Shown here in pieces: positions 19,517 to 27,749 of a stretch of DNA of 29,011 nt. Position 1 is the stretch's first letter, and every line of letters starts with the position of its first letter. The notes under the pieces were generated by a model that was not told the DNA's origin, ran no database searches, and saw nothing but the letters and a program-made list of their open reading frames with translations. The translations under genes were made by a program, and so were the position numbers. The stretch is from Polychytrium aggregatum (lineage: Eukaryota; Chytridiomycota; Chytridiomycetes; Polychytriales): contig NW_026516504.1 of assembly GCF_025602895.1 (NCBI RefSeq), positions 1-29,011 of the forward strand, read 5' to 3'.

Positions 19517-21056
19517 CGATGACAGAGTTGTCGAGCTCTTGGCGGAACACATCGTTCATCAGCTGCATGAACGTGGCAGGTGCGTTCGTCAATCCGAACG
19601 GCAGCACTAGGAACTCGTACAGTCCGTAGCGAGTCCTGAAGGCGGTCTTGTGGACATCATCCTCGTGGATGCGGATCTGATGGTAGCCTGAGCGGAGGTC
19701 TATCTTGCTAAAGACCTTTGCTCCACTCAGACGATCCATCAACTCGTCGATCCTGGGCAACGGGTAGGTGTTCTTGATGGTCTGTTTGTTTAGTGCGCGA
19801 TAGTCGACGCACATCCTGAGATCACCTTCTTTCTTCTTGACAAAGAGCACTGGTGCACCATACGGTGACTGGCTCGGGCGGATGAACCCATGGGCGAGGA
19901 GGTCATCCAACTGGCGCTTGAGTTCGTCCATCTCCGTCAGCGACAGTTGGTACGTCGGTCTTGACGGAGGCGACGAGCCTGGTTCGATGTCGATGCGATG
20001 ATCGACGGTGCGTTGGGGTGGCAGGCATTGTGGCAACTGGTCGGGGAATACGTCCTTGTACTCGTCGAGCAGCTTGGTCACCACAGGCGGGGGACCGGGA
20101 CCGGCTTGGTCGGTGTCGTCGACCTCACGCACGACACAGAGGAACGACGTGTCCTTCTTGATCAGCCTCTTGAATTGCATGGCTGAGAGGAGAGGTGGCA
20201 TGTTGGGTGAGGCCATGCCCTGCAGGACAATGTCAGGGCCAACACGGACAGTGCGGCCTTTCCAGTCGACGACTGGAGTCGGCTCGGCACGAGCAAGCCA
20301 GCTCATGCCGAGGATGGCATCGAACTTGGTGTCGATCACTTGGAACAACAGGACAGGATGGTACTTGGGATGGAGGGCCACTCGCAGGACCACTTGGTGT
20401 GTGCACTGCTGCACACGATCGTCTGCAAGCGCCACACTCATCGGCGACTTCTTCTTGGTTGCATGTATGTTGAGCTCCTGGAGCAAGCGTCTGCTGACAA
20501 AGTTGCAGCTTGCTCCAGAGTCCACCATCATTCGGACGGTGTGACCTTGGACGGTGGCAGGGAGGTACAGCAGGGACTCTTCATGGTCCTCCTGCACAGC
20601 CTCCTGCACCATGACTTGACTTGGGGGAACGGGCGACACTTGGTCTTGGTTGGCTTCATCACGGCCACTCGGACATTTTGGATAGGGTTCGGCCATTGCG
20701 GGGGCCTGCGGCGTCAGCACGCCATTGCACACGACGTCCACGGCTTGCGGACACATGTCGGAAGCATCCGACACACACGACTTGACAGGGGTGAGGGCAC
20801 AGGCGGTCCTGTCCCTCAAGGGTTCTTGATTTTCTTTTTTGTTTTGGTTTTCAATTTTGGTTTTCTCTTCACGTTCGTGGAGAGGCAGGCGGCTTGCGCC
20901 ACCATGCACCTCTCGCACGACGCACAACACTTGGTTTGTTTCTCCTTCGGGGGAGGGGGCGAGGTGAACTTCCTCTGGAGACGCGTGGACTGCATTGAGC
21001 AATCCACGGCGTTGGTCTCCTACTAGGGCTCCAGAGCCACCTAGTAGGGTCGGCCG
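19517..21056 (-). CDS. pol: C1 Pol, N-terminal part: protease and first half of RT
   Basis: It is entered by a -1 shift at 21062-21056; no ATG opens the frame. A variable charged linker with a Lys/Asn-rich patch ([15 protein letters not shown]) precedes the protease, which has [19 protein letters not shown] as active site and [19 protein letters not shown] as signature. RT starts with [19 protein letters not shown] and continues through [15 protein letters not shown] to DNSVIV, where A4 begins. The catalytic YLDD is on the other side of A4, at 13107 leftward. The piece is open throughout. Confidence 0.92.
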
Positions 21057-21062
21057 TTTCCC
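21019..21062 (-). promoter_or_regulatory. -1 ribosomal frameshift signal of C1
   Basis: G GGA AAC (21062-21056) is in the gag frame, four codons before the stop TAG (21043-21041). A 7-base spacer is followed by a 9-bp perfect stem, CCTACTAGG (21048-21040) with CCTAGTAGG (21027-21019), and a 12-base loop that can itself pair further (GGCT with AGCC). The heptamer is the one used by type D simian retroviruses at gag-pro. Confidence 0.85.
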
Positions 21063-21862
21063 GACTTCATGGGGCACTCCTTGGCCTGGTGTCCCGGTCG
21101 GTGACAGAAGAAGCAGGAACCATGGCGGAGGTCCTCCTGCTTCTGTCTGTCCTTGGGGGAGACAGTGGCAGCTTGCTGGAACCGGGAGCGGGGAGGGCCA
21201 CGAGCCTCCATGGCGTTGACGTCAACGTCCATGGGCTCAGGCATGGGTCTTGCGGGCGGGGCCGGGCGAGGCGGACGGGCTGGGACGTGATGAGACCGAT
21301 GGCCGCCTGCCAGCTGCGGGTAGAACTGGCGGCCATGGTACTGGACGTTGTCGAGGTTCTCGGCAACGTCCATCATCACGTCCAGGGACTTGCGGGCATC
21401 AGGGTTGCTGGCGATGTACTCTCTGATCTTGGGCTTGAGGCCCTTCTGGAAGAGGTACATCGCATCAGCAGAGCCCAGCTCCTCAATCTGGGAGGAGAGG
21501 TCTTCAAACTCCTCGATGTAGCGGGTCACAGAACCACGCTGCACGAGAGAGTATAGCTTGTCACGGGCAATGAGTTCAGCATTGGGGCTGCCGAAGCGGC
21601 GACGGAGGCGGTCCTTGAAGTCGTCAAACACACCTTCGCTCTGCTCGTCGAACCCTTGGCGGCGGTACCAACGGTACGCCTGGTCCTTTAAGCAGAGCTT
21701 GGCGGCGACGATGTGGTGGGTGGGGGCGACTTGGGCAGCATCGAGGTAGTCCTCGAGTTGCTGCAGCCAGTCCTCCACCGAGGAGGAGCGGCTCTTCCCA
21801 GTAAACACTGGGGCACGGAAGGTCTTGAGGAAGGCTTCCGGAAGTGGGCGGGGGTTGCTCAT
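21041..21862 (-). CDS. gag: C1 Gag (273 aa from the internal ATG)
   Basis: The start used here is the ATG at 21862-21860 ([18 protein letters not shown]). Gag core features are [34 protein letters not shown] and [20 protein letters not shown] Pro/Arg-rich linker and a canonical CCHC knuckle [17 protein letters not shown] follow, with the stop at 21043-21041. The same frame continues upstream to an in-frame TAG at 21934-21932 and, beyond it, to the ATG at the LTR/primer-site junction (21985). The original N-terminus may therefore have been longer. Confidence 0.88.
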   Translation of the reverse strand: MSNPRPLPEAFLKTFRAPVFTGKSRSSSVEDWLQQLEDYLDAAQVAPTHHIVAAKLCLKDQAYRWYRRQGFDEQSEGVFDDFKDRLRRRFGSPNAELIARDKLYSLVQRGSVTRYIEEFEDLSSQIEELGSADAMYLFQKGLKPKIREYIASNPDARKSLDVMMDVAENLDNVQYHGRQFYPQLAGGHRSHHVPARPPRPAPPARPMPEPMDVDVNAMEARGPPRSRFQQAATVSPKDRQKQEDLRHGSCFFCHRPGHQAKECPMKSGNGRPY

Positions 21863-21984
21863 GGCAGGGGCAGGCTCCAGGGACAGAGAGGAGAGTCGGT
21901 CGGCAAGAGAGGCGGGATCCAGCTTGAGGATCTAGAAAGAGGACAAACAGGACGAAAACAAGACGAGGATTTCCGATGCTACCA
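21863..21984 (-). other. C1 5' leader with a 17-codon upstream frame
   Basis: This 122-base leader joins the 5' LTR to gag. An ATG formed by the LTR terminal A (21985) and the primer site opens a frame in phase with gag that ends at TAG 21934-21932. The 23 codons between that TAG and the gag ATG are open and look protein-like (LADRLSSLSLEPAPA). Either this is a short upstream ORF or gag has lost its N-terminus to an amber mutation. Confidence 0.6.
21972..21984 (-). other. C1 tRNA primer-binding site
   Basis: On the - strand TGGTAGCATCGGA begins directly after the LTR. TGG pairs with tRNA 3' CCA. The implied tRNA acceptor end (CGATGCT-A-CCA) would start AGCATCG, giving an A1:U72 pair as in eukaryotic initiator tRNA-Met. 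The same 13 bases follow the D1 LTR. Confidence 0.75.
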
Positions 21985-22030
21985 TGTAACGTCCACTACT
22001 GGGACGTTGGGGCAAGACGGGGAGGGAGGG
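21985..22030 (-). repeat. C1 5' LTR, U5 end (left of D1)
   Basis: 46 bases matching 10417-10462, including the AACGTCC/GGACGTT hairpin. It is cut by D1 with GAGGG (22026-22030) duplicated. The promoter side of this LTR is at 27750-28017, so C1's promoter is separated from its genes by D1. Confidence 0.9.
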
Positions 22031-22496
22031 TGTCAGATCACGGGATCAAGAGGAGATCAAAAGAAAAAGATAGAGAAGGGTTTTATTGATCTTAGCGAGG
22101 CTAGGATCTAGAGTCAAGTGTGTCTGGGGTCGAAGGTGATGACCAGAAACATGAGCGGGTGAAGGCGGGCTATTTATCTGTCTGGCGGTCCCGGAGGCGA
22201 AGCCTGCCGCAGCGGGGGCGAAGCAGCGGAGGCGGCGGGACAGCAGCCAGGCAGCAACGGCTAACCGGAGAAACATGTGAAAGTCTGACAAATGCTCGGT
22301 GGCTGACAAATGCGGGTGACACAGCGTCTGACTAATGCATGGTCGATGACAAATGCAGGGAAAACAGAGCGGCGTGTGCAACATGAGAGCAAGGAAAAAG
22401 GAAAGGCGTCACAGGACAAAGGAAAAGGAAAGTGTGCGACGCAAACAGTGACACAAGTGCGACGGTGCAGCTAGGCGGGCAGAGCGATCTGTGACA
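22031..22496 (-). repeat. D1 3' LTR (family D, 466 bp)
   Basis: Termini are TGTCA and TGACA. On the sense (-) strand a TATA-like AGATAAATA lies around 22180-22171 and AATAAA at 22087-22082. Four copies of a 10-mer, TGACAAATGC (one TGACTAATGC) on the + strand, begin at 22286, 22304, 22329 and 22347 in U3. The same structure is at 27284-27749. Confidence 0.94.
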
Positions 22497-22505
22497 TCCC
22501 CCCCA
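22497..22505 (-). other. D1 polypurine tract
   Basis: On the - strand a run of seven G then A directly precedes the 3' LTR start. The pol stop is about 35 bases upstream (22533-22531). Confidence 0.65.
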
Positions 22506-22530
22506 GAAAAATTGTGCTCAAGTCAAACCA

Positions 22531-25500
22531 TCAATTTTTCGATCCCGAGTTGCGTTGCACTTGTGCTTGGCAAAGGTCGATCAGTGTGTCCATTTCCGGA
22601 AGGTTGCGGTTGCGGCTGAGGAAGTCGTGGATATCTGCGAGTCCTCCATCCAAGAGTTCGGCCAGTGGTGCCCACGAGTCGTAAGATGGGTCGTATCCCT
22701 GCCAGCGGAGCAAGAACTCGTGTCGATATCCAGGAAGTCGACGTCGTCGGTTGATCCTGTGTCCAATGATCGCTTCGAACACTGATTCGTCGTTGTGGTT
22801 GGGTCCGGGTTCATCAAACACAAGTTGGTCGGTCGATGGTGTGTTGTAGGGGACGAGGGCGGAAGCGGGGAGTTCGGTTGTAAATCGGAGGGTCCTCGGG
22901 AGTCGAAGTCGATATCCAGTCGTTCCGATCTTCTCGATGATCTTGAAGGGTCCCAAGTACGGCATCCGCATCTTGGAGGGTGTGACGTCGTCCGTGCTGA
23001 AGTGATACGCGGTCGTGTCGATCAGGACTTGGTCGCCAATGTCGTAGCTGATATCGCGTCGATGTCGGTTGGCGTAGTACAGGGCCCGGTCCTGGGCCTT
23101 GCCGATGTTGTCCGAGACCAAGTCCAGAGTCGCTTGCATCTCCTCGATCGACTGTGCTGCAGGGTTGGACTCGGCGATGATGTCGGTGTTGGCAGGAGTG
23201 CGAGGATGCTGACCGTGCATCAGGAAGAAGGGCGAATGTCCAGTCGAAGCTGAGCTGTGTGAGTTGAGCGCGAACTGGATGTATGGCACTTGATCGATCC
23301 AGCGGGAGCCGAGGGCCAGAGTCGAACAGCGGATGGCCTCGGCGACGGTTGCCACAAAGCGTTCGACTTGTCCGGCGGCCTCGTGGTGGTGGGCAAAGGC
23401 GATCCGGAGTTCGGTCTTGAGCAGAGTGTTAAGTCCTGTCCAGAAGGCCGACCGGAAGCGTGTGTCGTGATCCGAGATGAAAGTGCCGGCGAGTCCAAAG
23501 TGCACAAAGACATCGCGGAAGTACTGGCGGGCGACGTCTTCGGCCGAGTCGGTCTTGTTGCCAGGAACCAGGACGACGTACTTGGTGAGGGAGTCGACAA
23601 AGATCGTGATCGAGTTGAAGGTGCGTCCCGAGAGTGAGTCCGTGACAGGCGGGAGTCCGAGGATGAAGTCGAGGGCGACAGTGTCCATCTTGCGGGTGGC
23701 CACAGGGATCCGGGAGAAGTGACCGTATGCTTGTTGTCGTCGGATCTTGGCTCGCTGGCAGATGTCGCAGTGCGAGACCCACTCGGCAATGTCCTTGGAC
23801 ATGGCGGGCCAGTAGTAGTGTGTCGAGATGGCCTTGTAGAGCGTGTTGGTGCCGGGGTGAGCTGCACAGACAGAGTCGTGGTGGTCCTTGATGATCGAGA
23901 TGCGGAGGTCCTTGCCGGGGATGCAGATGCGGGTCGAGTCGAAGTAGAGAATCCCGTGTCGAAGTGAGAAGCGGTGCAGCTGTGCCTTCATCCACGGCTT
24001 GAGTCCGTCGGTCGAGTTGTCGCGGAGGACCGAGATCAGTGCTGACAGGATCGGGTCGGAGCTGTACTGAGTGCGGATGGTGTCCAAGAGATCGTCGGGC
24101 GAGGGTCCGAGGTTGACAATCGCGTTGATGATCGAGACTTGGACGGCCTTGGAGATGGCTGTCGGTGTGCGCGAGAGCACGTCGGCGACCTTGTTCCACG
24201 AGCCGGGGATCCACTGGATCTCGAGGTCAAAGTCCAGCATCGTGTCGATGGCTCGCTGTTGGCGCTTGTTGAGGGTCTTGGAGTCGAGGATGTGCTTGAG
24301 CGCCTTCTGGTCGGTGTGGAGGAAGACTTTGCGGCCGACGAGGTAGTTCTTGAACTTGTCGAGGTGGCGGGTGATCGACAGCAGCTCGCCGTTGTAGGGC
24401 GAGTAGTTGAGTTCGGATCCGTGCAGTTTCTGCGAGTTGAAAGCGATGGGGCGCACCGTGCCGGATCCGTCCATGTCCTGCCCGATCCATCCACCAATCG
24501 ATGCGCTTGACTCGGACCAGTCGGTGAAGAGGTGAATGTCCTTGTCCGGGTTGACCATGTGCAGCGACTGAGGCGAGAGCAACTTGAGCTGCTCGAAGGC
24601 GGCGATGGCGTTGTCGTCCCAGACGACGGACTTGGTCGAGTTGGCGGAGCGGGTGGTGATCAGAGTCGAGAGTGGACCGGCGAGGGCAGCGTAGCCAGGG
24701 ACAAAGCTCATGATGGTGTTGGTCAAGCCGAGGAAGCTGCGGAGTTCGTGTTCGGTCGTTGGTCGCGGGTAGTTCTTGATGGCGTCGATGCGCGAGGGAT
24801 GCACTTGGATGCGTCCTTCGCCGATGATGAAGCCGAGATAGGTGACGGTCGAGTTGAAGAACGAACACTTCTCGGGTCGGATCTTGAAGCCGTGTCGGTG
24901 GATCTTGTCGAGGACCAGTTCGATGTGGCGGATGTGCTGGTCCTCGTCCTCGGATGCGATCAGGATGTCGTCGATGTAGACGAACACAAAGTCGTCGATG
25001 AACTCGCGGAAGATGTCGTTCATCGCGGCTTGGAACACGGAGGGACTGTTGGCGAGGCCGAAGGGCATCACAAGCCACTCAAAGTGGCCGTACTTGGTCC
25101 TGAAGGCCGTCTTGGGGGTGTCGGCGTCGGCAATGCGGATCTGGTGGAATCCGCGTTGCAAGTCGAGCTTGGAGAAGACACGGCACTTGGACAGGCGGTC
25201 GATGATCTCGCGCATGTTGGGCAGCGCGGTGCGGTCCTTGACGGTGATCTTGTTGAGGGCGCGGAAGTCAAAGACGAGTCGGAACTTGTCGCCCTGCTTG
25301 ACCCAGAAGATCGGTGCGCCGAAGGGCGAGACGGACTTGCGGATGTGGCCGATCCGGAGCAATCGGTCGAGTTCGTCTTTGAGACGAGCGAGTTCTTCGG
25401 CCGACATTTGGTAGAGCGACGACCAGGTTGGCTTGGCAGAGTCGTCGAGTCGGATGTTCATGTCGATGCCGGGTCGGTGAGGCGGGAGTTCCTTGAGTTC

Positions 25501-26262
25501 GTTGAAGGCATCGCGGTACTTTGCGATGATGGATCGGTGTTCGGGGGTCAGTGGTTCGAGGACACGGGCAAGTTGGGCAACGGGGTCGTAGGGTTCAACA
25601 GCAACTGTATTCAAGTCACTGCTCAGAGTACAAACATACACGGCGCCGGGAGTCGAAGCCAGTGCGTTGATCTGCTGGGTCGACATGTGGTACTGGGATC
25701 GGAGTTCGAGGGTCGTGAGTGGCATTCCGGTGTCGGGTCGCGATGCCGTCCAAGTGTGGTGCTTCCCGTCGATCGAGAACTTGATTCGGTTGGAGGGCCA
25801 GTCGATCTCGGGGTTGGTCTGGTCGAGCCAGTTCTTGCCGAGGATAACGTCCCAGGTGAGTGGCGCGGTGAAGAGGTTGATGCGGGCGTGGTAGTCGTGG
25901 ATGGTGAGGTCGACGGGATCGGTGACGGAGGACGGGAAGGACTTGCCGTTGGGCATCGTGACGGCGTTGGCGGTGGTCTTGGTTCGAAGGTCGAGGGTCG
26001 AGGCGAGGGTCTCGGAGATGTGCGAGTTGGTCGCACCAGGGTCGATGAGGACGGTGATCGGGGAGCCGTTGAGGGTGGCGTCGATCACAAGCAGTCCCTT
26101 GCCGTGGTTGGCGGCAATGCGGTGGGGTTCGTCGATGAGAGAGTTGATCAGGTGAGGTCCGGTGGCGAGAGTCAATAGTTCAGCGTCGGGGGTCGGAGTC
26201 GGATGGCGGCAACTCGCCGGGTCCTTCAGAGGTCGTAGTATCCAGGGGTTGCCGCCTCGTCG
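22531..26262 (-). CDS. pol: D1 Pol: protease-RT-RNase H-integrase-chromodomain, 1243 codons, intact
   Basis: The frame is -1 to gag and entered at 26268-26262; it continues open upstream only from non-ATG codons. Protease has VLIDPGATNSHIS (DPG in place of DSG/DTG) and VILGKNWLDQTNPEIDW. RT has WVKQGDKFRLVFDFRALN and VFVYIDDILIA near 24980-24950. RNase H shows TDWSESSASIGGWI, NGELLSI, HTDQKAL and VADVLSR. Integrase has HPGTNTLYKA to HCDICQRAK, then Asp in ALDFILGLPP, Asp in TFISDHDTRF and Glu in AAGQVERFV, where most relatives have DGQ(T/S)ER. A GPF module (YLGPFKIIEKIGTTGYRL) and a divergent chromodomain (FEAIIGHRINRRR, LLRWQGY, DSWAP) end the protein. No lesion is visible. Confidence 0.94.
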   Translation of the reverse strand, partial: RRGGNPWILRPLKDPASCRHPTPTPDAELLTLATGPHLINSLIDEPHRIAANHGKGLLVIDATLNGSPITVLIDPGATNSHISETLASTLDLRTKTTANAVTMPNGKSFPSSVTDPVDLTIHDYHARINLFTAPLTWDVILGKNWLDQTNPEIDWPSNRIKFSIDGKHHTWTASRPDTGMPLTTLELRSQYHMSTQQINALASTPGAVYVCTLSSDLNTVAVEPYDPVAQLARVLEPLTPEHRSIIAKYRDAFNELKELPPHRPGIDMNIRLDDSAKPTWSSLYQMSAEELARLKDELDRLLRIGHIRKSVSPFGAPIFWVKQGDKFRLVFDFRALNKITVKDRTALPNMREIIDRLSKCRVFSKLDLQRGFHQIRIADADTPKTAFRTKYGHFEWLVMPFGLANSPSVFQAAMNDIFREFIDDFVFVYIDDILIASEDEDQHIRHIELVLDKIHRHGFKIRPEKCSFFNSTVTYLGFIIGEGRIQVHPSRIDAIKNYPRPTTEHELRSFLGLTNTIMSFVPGYAALAGPLSTLITTRSANSTKSVVWDDNAIAAFEQLKLLSPQSLHMVNPDKDIHLFTDWSESSASIGGWIGQDMDGSGTVRPIAFNSQKLHGSELNYSPYNGELLSITRHLDKFKNYLVGRKVFLHTDQKALKHILDSKTLNKRQQRAIDTMLDFDLEIQWIPGSWNKVADVLSRTPTAISKAVQVSIINAIVNLGPSPDDLLDTIRTQYSSDPILSALISVLRDNSTDGLKPWMKAQLHRFSLRHGILYFDSTRICIPGKDLRISIIKDHHDSVCAAHPGTNTLYKAISTHYYWPAMSKDIAEWVSHCDICQRAKIRRQQAYGHFSRIPVATRKMDTVALDFILGLPPVTDSLSGRTFNSITIFVDSLTKYVVLVPGNKTDSAEDVARQYFRDVFVHFGLAGTFISDHDTRFRSAFWTGLNTLLKTELRIAFAHHHEAAGQVERFVATVAEAIRCSTLALGSRWIDQVPYIQFALNSHSSASTGHSPFFLMHGQHPRTPANTDIIAESNPAAQSIEEMQATLDLVSDNIGKAQDRALYYANRHRRDISYDIGDQVLIDTTAYHFSTDDVTPSKMRMPYLGPFKIIEKIGTTGYRLRLPRTLRFTTELPASALVPYNTPSTDQLVFDEPGPNHNDESVFEAIIGHRINRRRRLPGYRHEFLLRWQGYDPSYDSWAPLAELLDGGLADIHDFLSRNRNLPEMDTLIDLCQAQVQRNSGSKN

Positions 26263-26268
26263 TTTCCC
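26205..26268 (-). promoter_or_regulatory. -1 ribosomal frameshift signal of D1
   Basis: G GGA AAC (26268-26262) is in the gag frame, twelve codons before the stop TGA (26228-26226). A 5-base spacer leads to a 9-bp perfect stem, GGCGGCAAC (26256-26248) with GTTGCCGCC (26213-26205), closing a 34-base loop that contains the gag stop. The shifted frame (RRGGNPWILRP) runs into pol. Confidence 0.75.
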
Positions 26269-27284
26269 TGATCTTCGTAGAAGGTGGCCTGGTCGGCGGT
26301 CTCGACGATGGCGTTGATGCGGGGCTGGTTCAAGGGACACTGCGAGGCGATGTGGCCGAACTTGCGGCAGCGGAAGCAGCCTCCGTTACGGCGGAGGTAC
26401 TCCTTCTCGCGGTCGGTGAGCTTCTTGATCGGGCGCATGTCGACGTTGTCGAGGTCCATGGCGTTGGGGTCACGTGCGGGAGGCTGGGTCGGCTGGAAGG
26501 CGGGACGAGGAGGACGGACCATTGGGCGGAACTGCGGCTGACCAGGTGGAGCGCGGAAGAGAGGAGGTCGCTGGAACTGGAGCTCGCGGAAGGGTTGATC
26601 GCGGAACTGAGTGCGAGCGGGCTGCTGCATCAGGGGTTGCGATTGACCCATAATGGACTCGTATCGCTCGGCGAGGGCCATGGCATCTTCGAGGGTGGCT
26701 GTGTTGGAGTCAAGCTTCCATTCGACTTCGATGCGCACCCTGTGCTTGAGCTTGGTGAGGTAGCGCTGCAGGTTCTGGCGGTTGTTGCTGAAGTGGGGCA
26801 GCTCGAGGAGGAGATCGCGGAAGCGAGAGTTGAACTGCTCGACGGAGCCGGTGTGGCGCAGTGCTTCGAACTCATCCTCGGTGGTGCGCAGCGAGGTGGA
26901 CGGAAGGAAGGTGTCGCGGACGAGGGACAGGACGGCGGCCGGGGTCAGGTTGTCGAGTTGCTTGCCCTGGGACCAGAGGCGCCACCAGGTCTTGGCCTTG
27001 CCCTTGAGGTTCATGGCGACGGTGGCGACAGCGGTGGCGTCATCGAGACTGTGGAAGGCAATGTACTCGGTCATTGAGAAGACAAACTCGTCAACGACAG
27101 CAGCCTTACGCTCGCCAGTGAAGGCGTCGGGGAGCGGGATCTTGGGACGCTTGAAACCGGGAGGGACCGTGGGGAGATTCGGCTGGGCGGTCAGGGCGGA
27201 GAGGACCAGGGCGCGGTCCTCGAGCGATAGTTGTTCAAGGGCCTGGAGACAGGCATTGACGGCGGGATCGTCCGATGCTACCAT
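26226..27284 (-). CDS. gag: D1 Gag (352 aa), start codon spanning the LTR/primer-site junction
   Basis: The start ATG is made of the last base of the LTR (27284) and the first two of the primer site, so the first residues (MVAS) are coded by the tRNA-binding sequence. The next Met is about 70 codons in, inside the Gag core, which favours this start; context is G at -3 and G at +4. The Gag core includes FTGERKAAVVDEFVFSMTEY, LKGKAKTWWRLW and FNSRFRDLLLELP. A Gln/Pro/Arg-rich linker, a canonical CCHC knuckle (CFRCRKFGHIASQCPLN) and an acidic tail follow. Confidence 0.92.
   Translation of the reverse strand: MVASDDPAVNACLQALEQLSLEDRALVLSALTAQPNLPTVPPGFKRPKIPLPDAFTGERKAAVVDEFVFSMTEYIAFHSLDDATAVATVAMNLKGKAKTWWRLWSQGKQLDNLTPAAVLSLVRDTFLPSTSLRTTEDEFEALRHTGSVEQFNSRFRDLLLELPHFSNNRQNLQRYLTKLKHRVRIEVEWKLDSNTATLEDAMALAERYESIMGQSQPLMQQPARTQFRDQPFRELQFQRPPLFRAPPGQPQFRPMVRPPRPAFQPTQPPARDPNAMDLDNVDMRPIKKLTDREKEYLRRNGGCFRCRKFGHIASQCPLNQPRINAIVETADQATFYEDQGNDEAATPGYYDL
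27271..27283 (-). other. D1 tRNA primer-binding site, inside gag codons 1-5
   Basis: TGGTAGCATCGGA on the - strand begins immediately after the 5' LTR. It is the same 13 bases as in C1, after which the two diverge. The candidate primer is initiator tRNA-Met. Confidence 0.78.
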
Positions 27285-27749
27285 GTCAGATCACGGGATC
27301 AAGAGGAGATCAAAAGAAAAAGATAGAGAAGGGTTTTATTGATCTTAGCGAGGCTAGGATCTAGAGTCAAGTGTGTCTGGGGTCGAAGGTGATGACCAGA
27401 AACATGAGCGGGTGAAGGCGGGCTATTTATCTGTCTGGCGGTCCCGGAGGCGAAGCCTGCCGCAGCGGGGGCGAAGCAGCGGAGGCGGCGGGACAGCAGC
27501 CAGGCAGCAACGGCTAACCGGAGAAACATGTGAAAGTCTGACAAATGCTCGGTGGCTGACAAATGCGGGTGACACAGCGTCTGACTAATGCATGGTCGAT
27601 GACAAATGCAGGGAAAACAGAGCGGCGTGTGCAACATGAGAGCAAGGAAAAAGGAAAGGCGTCACAGGACAAAGGAAAAGGAAAGTGTGCGACGCAAACA
27701 GTGACACAAGTGCGACGGTGCAGCTAGGCGGGCAGAGCGATCTGTGACA
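27284..27749 (-). repeat. D1 5' LTR (466 bp)
   Basis: Same sequence as 22031-22496 as far as I can compare by eye. It drives leftward transcription of gag-pol. There is essentially no separate leader: gag starts at the LTR edge. Confidence 0.94.

Larger units (their letters stand above)
22031..27749 (-). mobile_element. D1: complete family D chromovirus (5719 bp), with TSD GAGGG
   Basis: 5' LTR 27284-27749, primer site, gag, shift signal, pol, polypurine tract, 3' LTR 22031-22496. GAGGG flanks both ends (22026-22030 and 27750-27754). The two 466-bp LTRs look identical by eye and both frames are open, so this is a very recent and possibly active copy. It sits inside the C1 5' LTR. Confidence 0.95.

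Noticed and set aside
24532..26178. A 548-codon open frame on the + strand opposite D1 pol
   Set aside because: It lies fully antisense to a conserved pol gene, shows no recognisable domain, and is explained by GC-rich codon bias of the sense gene.
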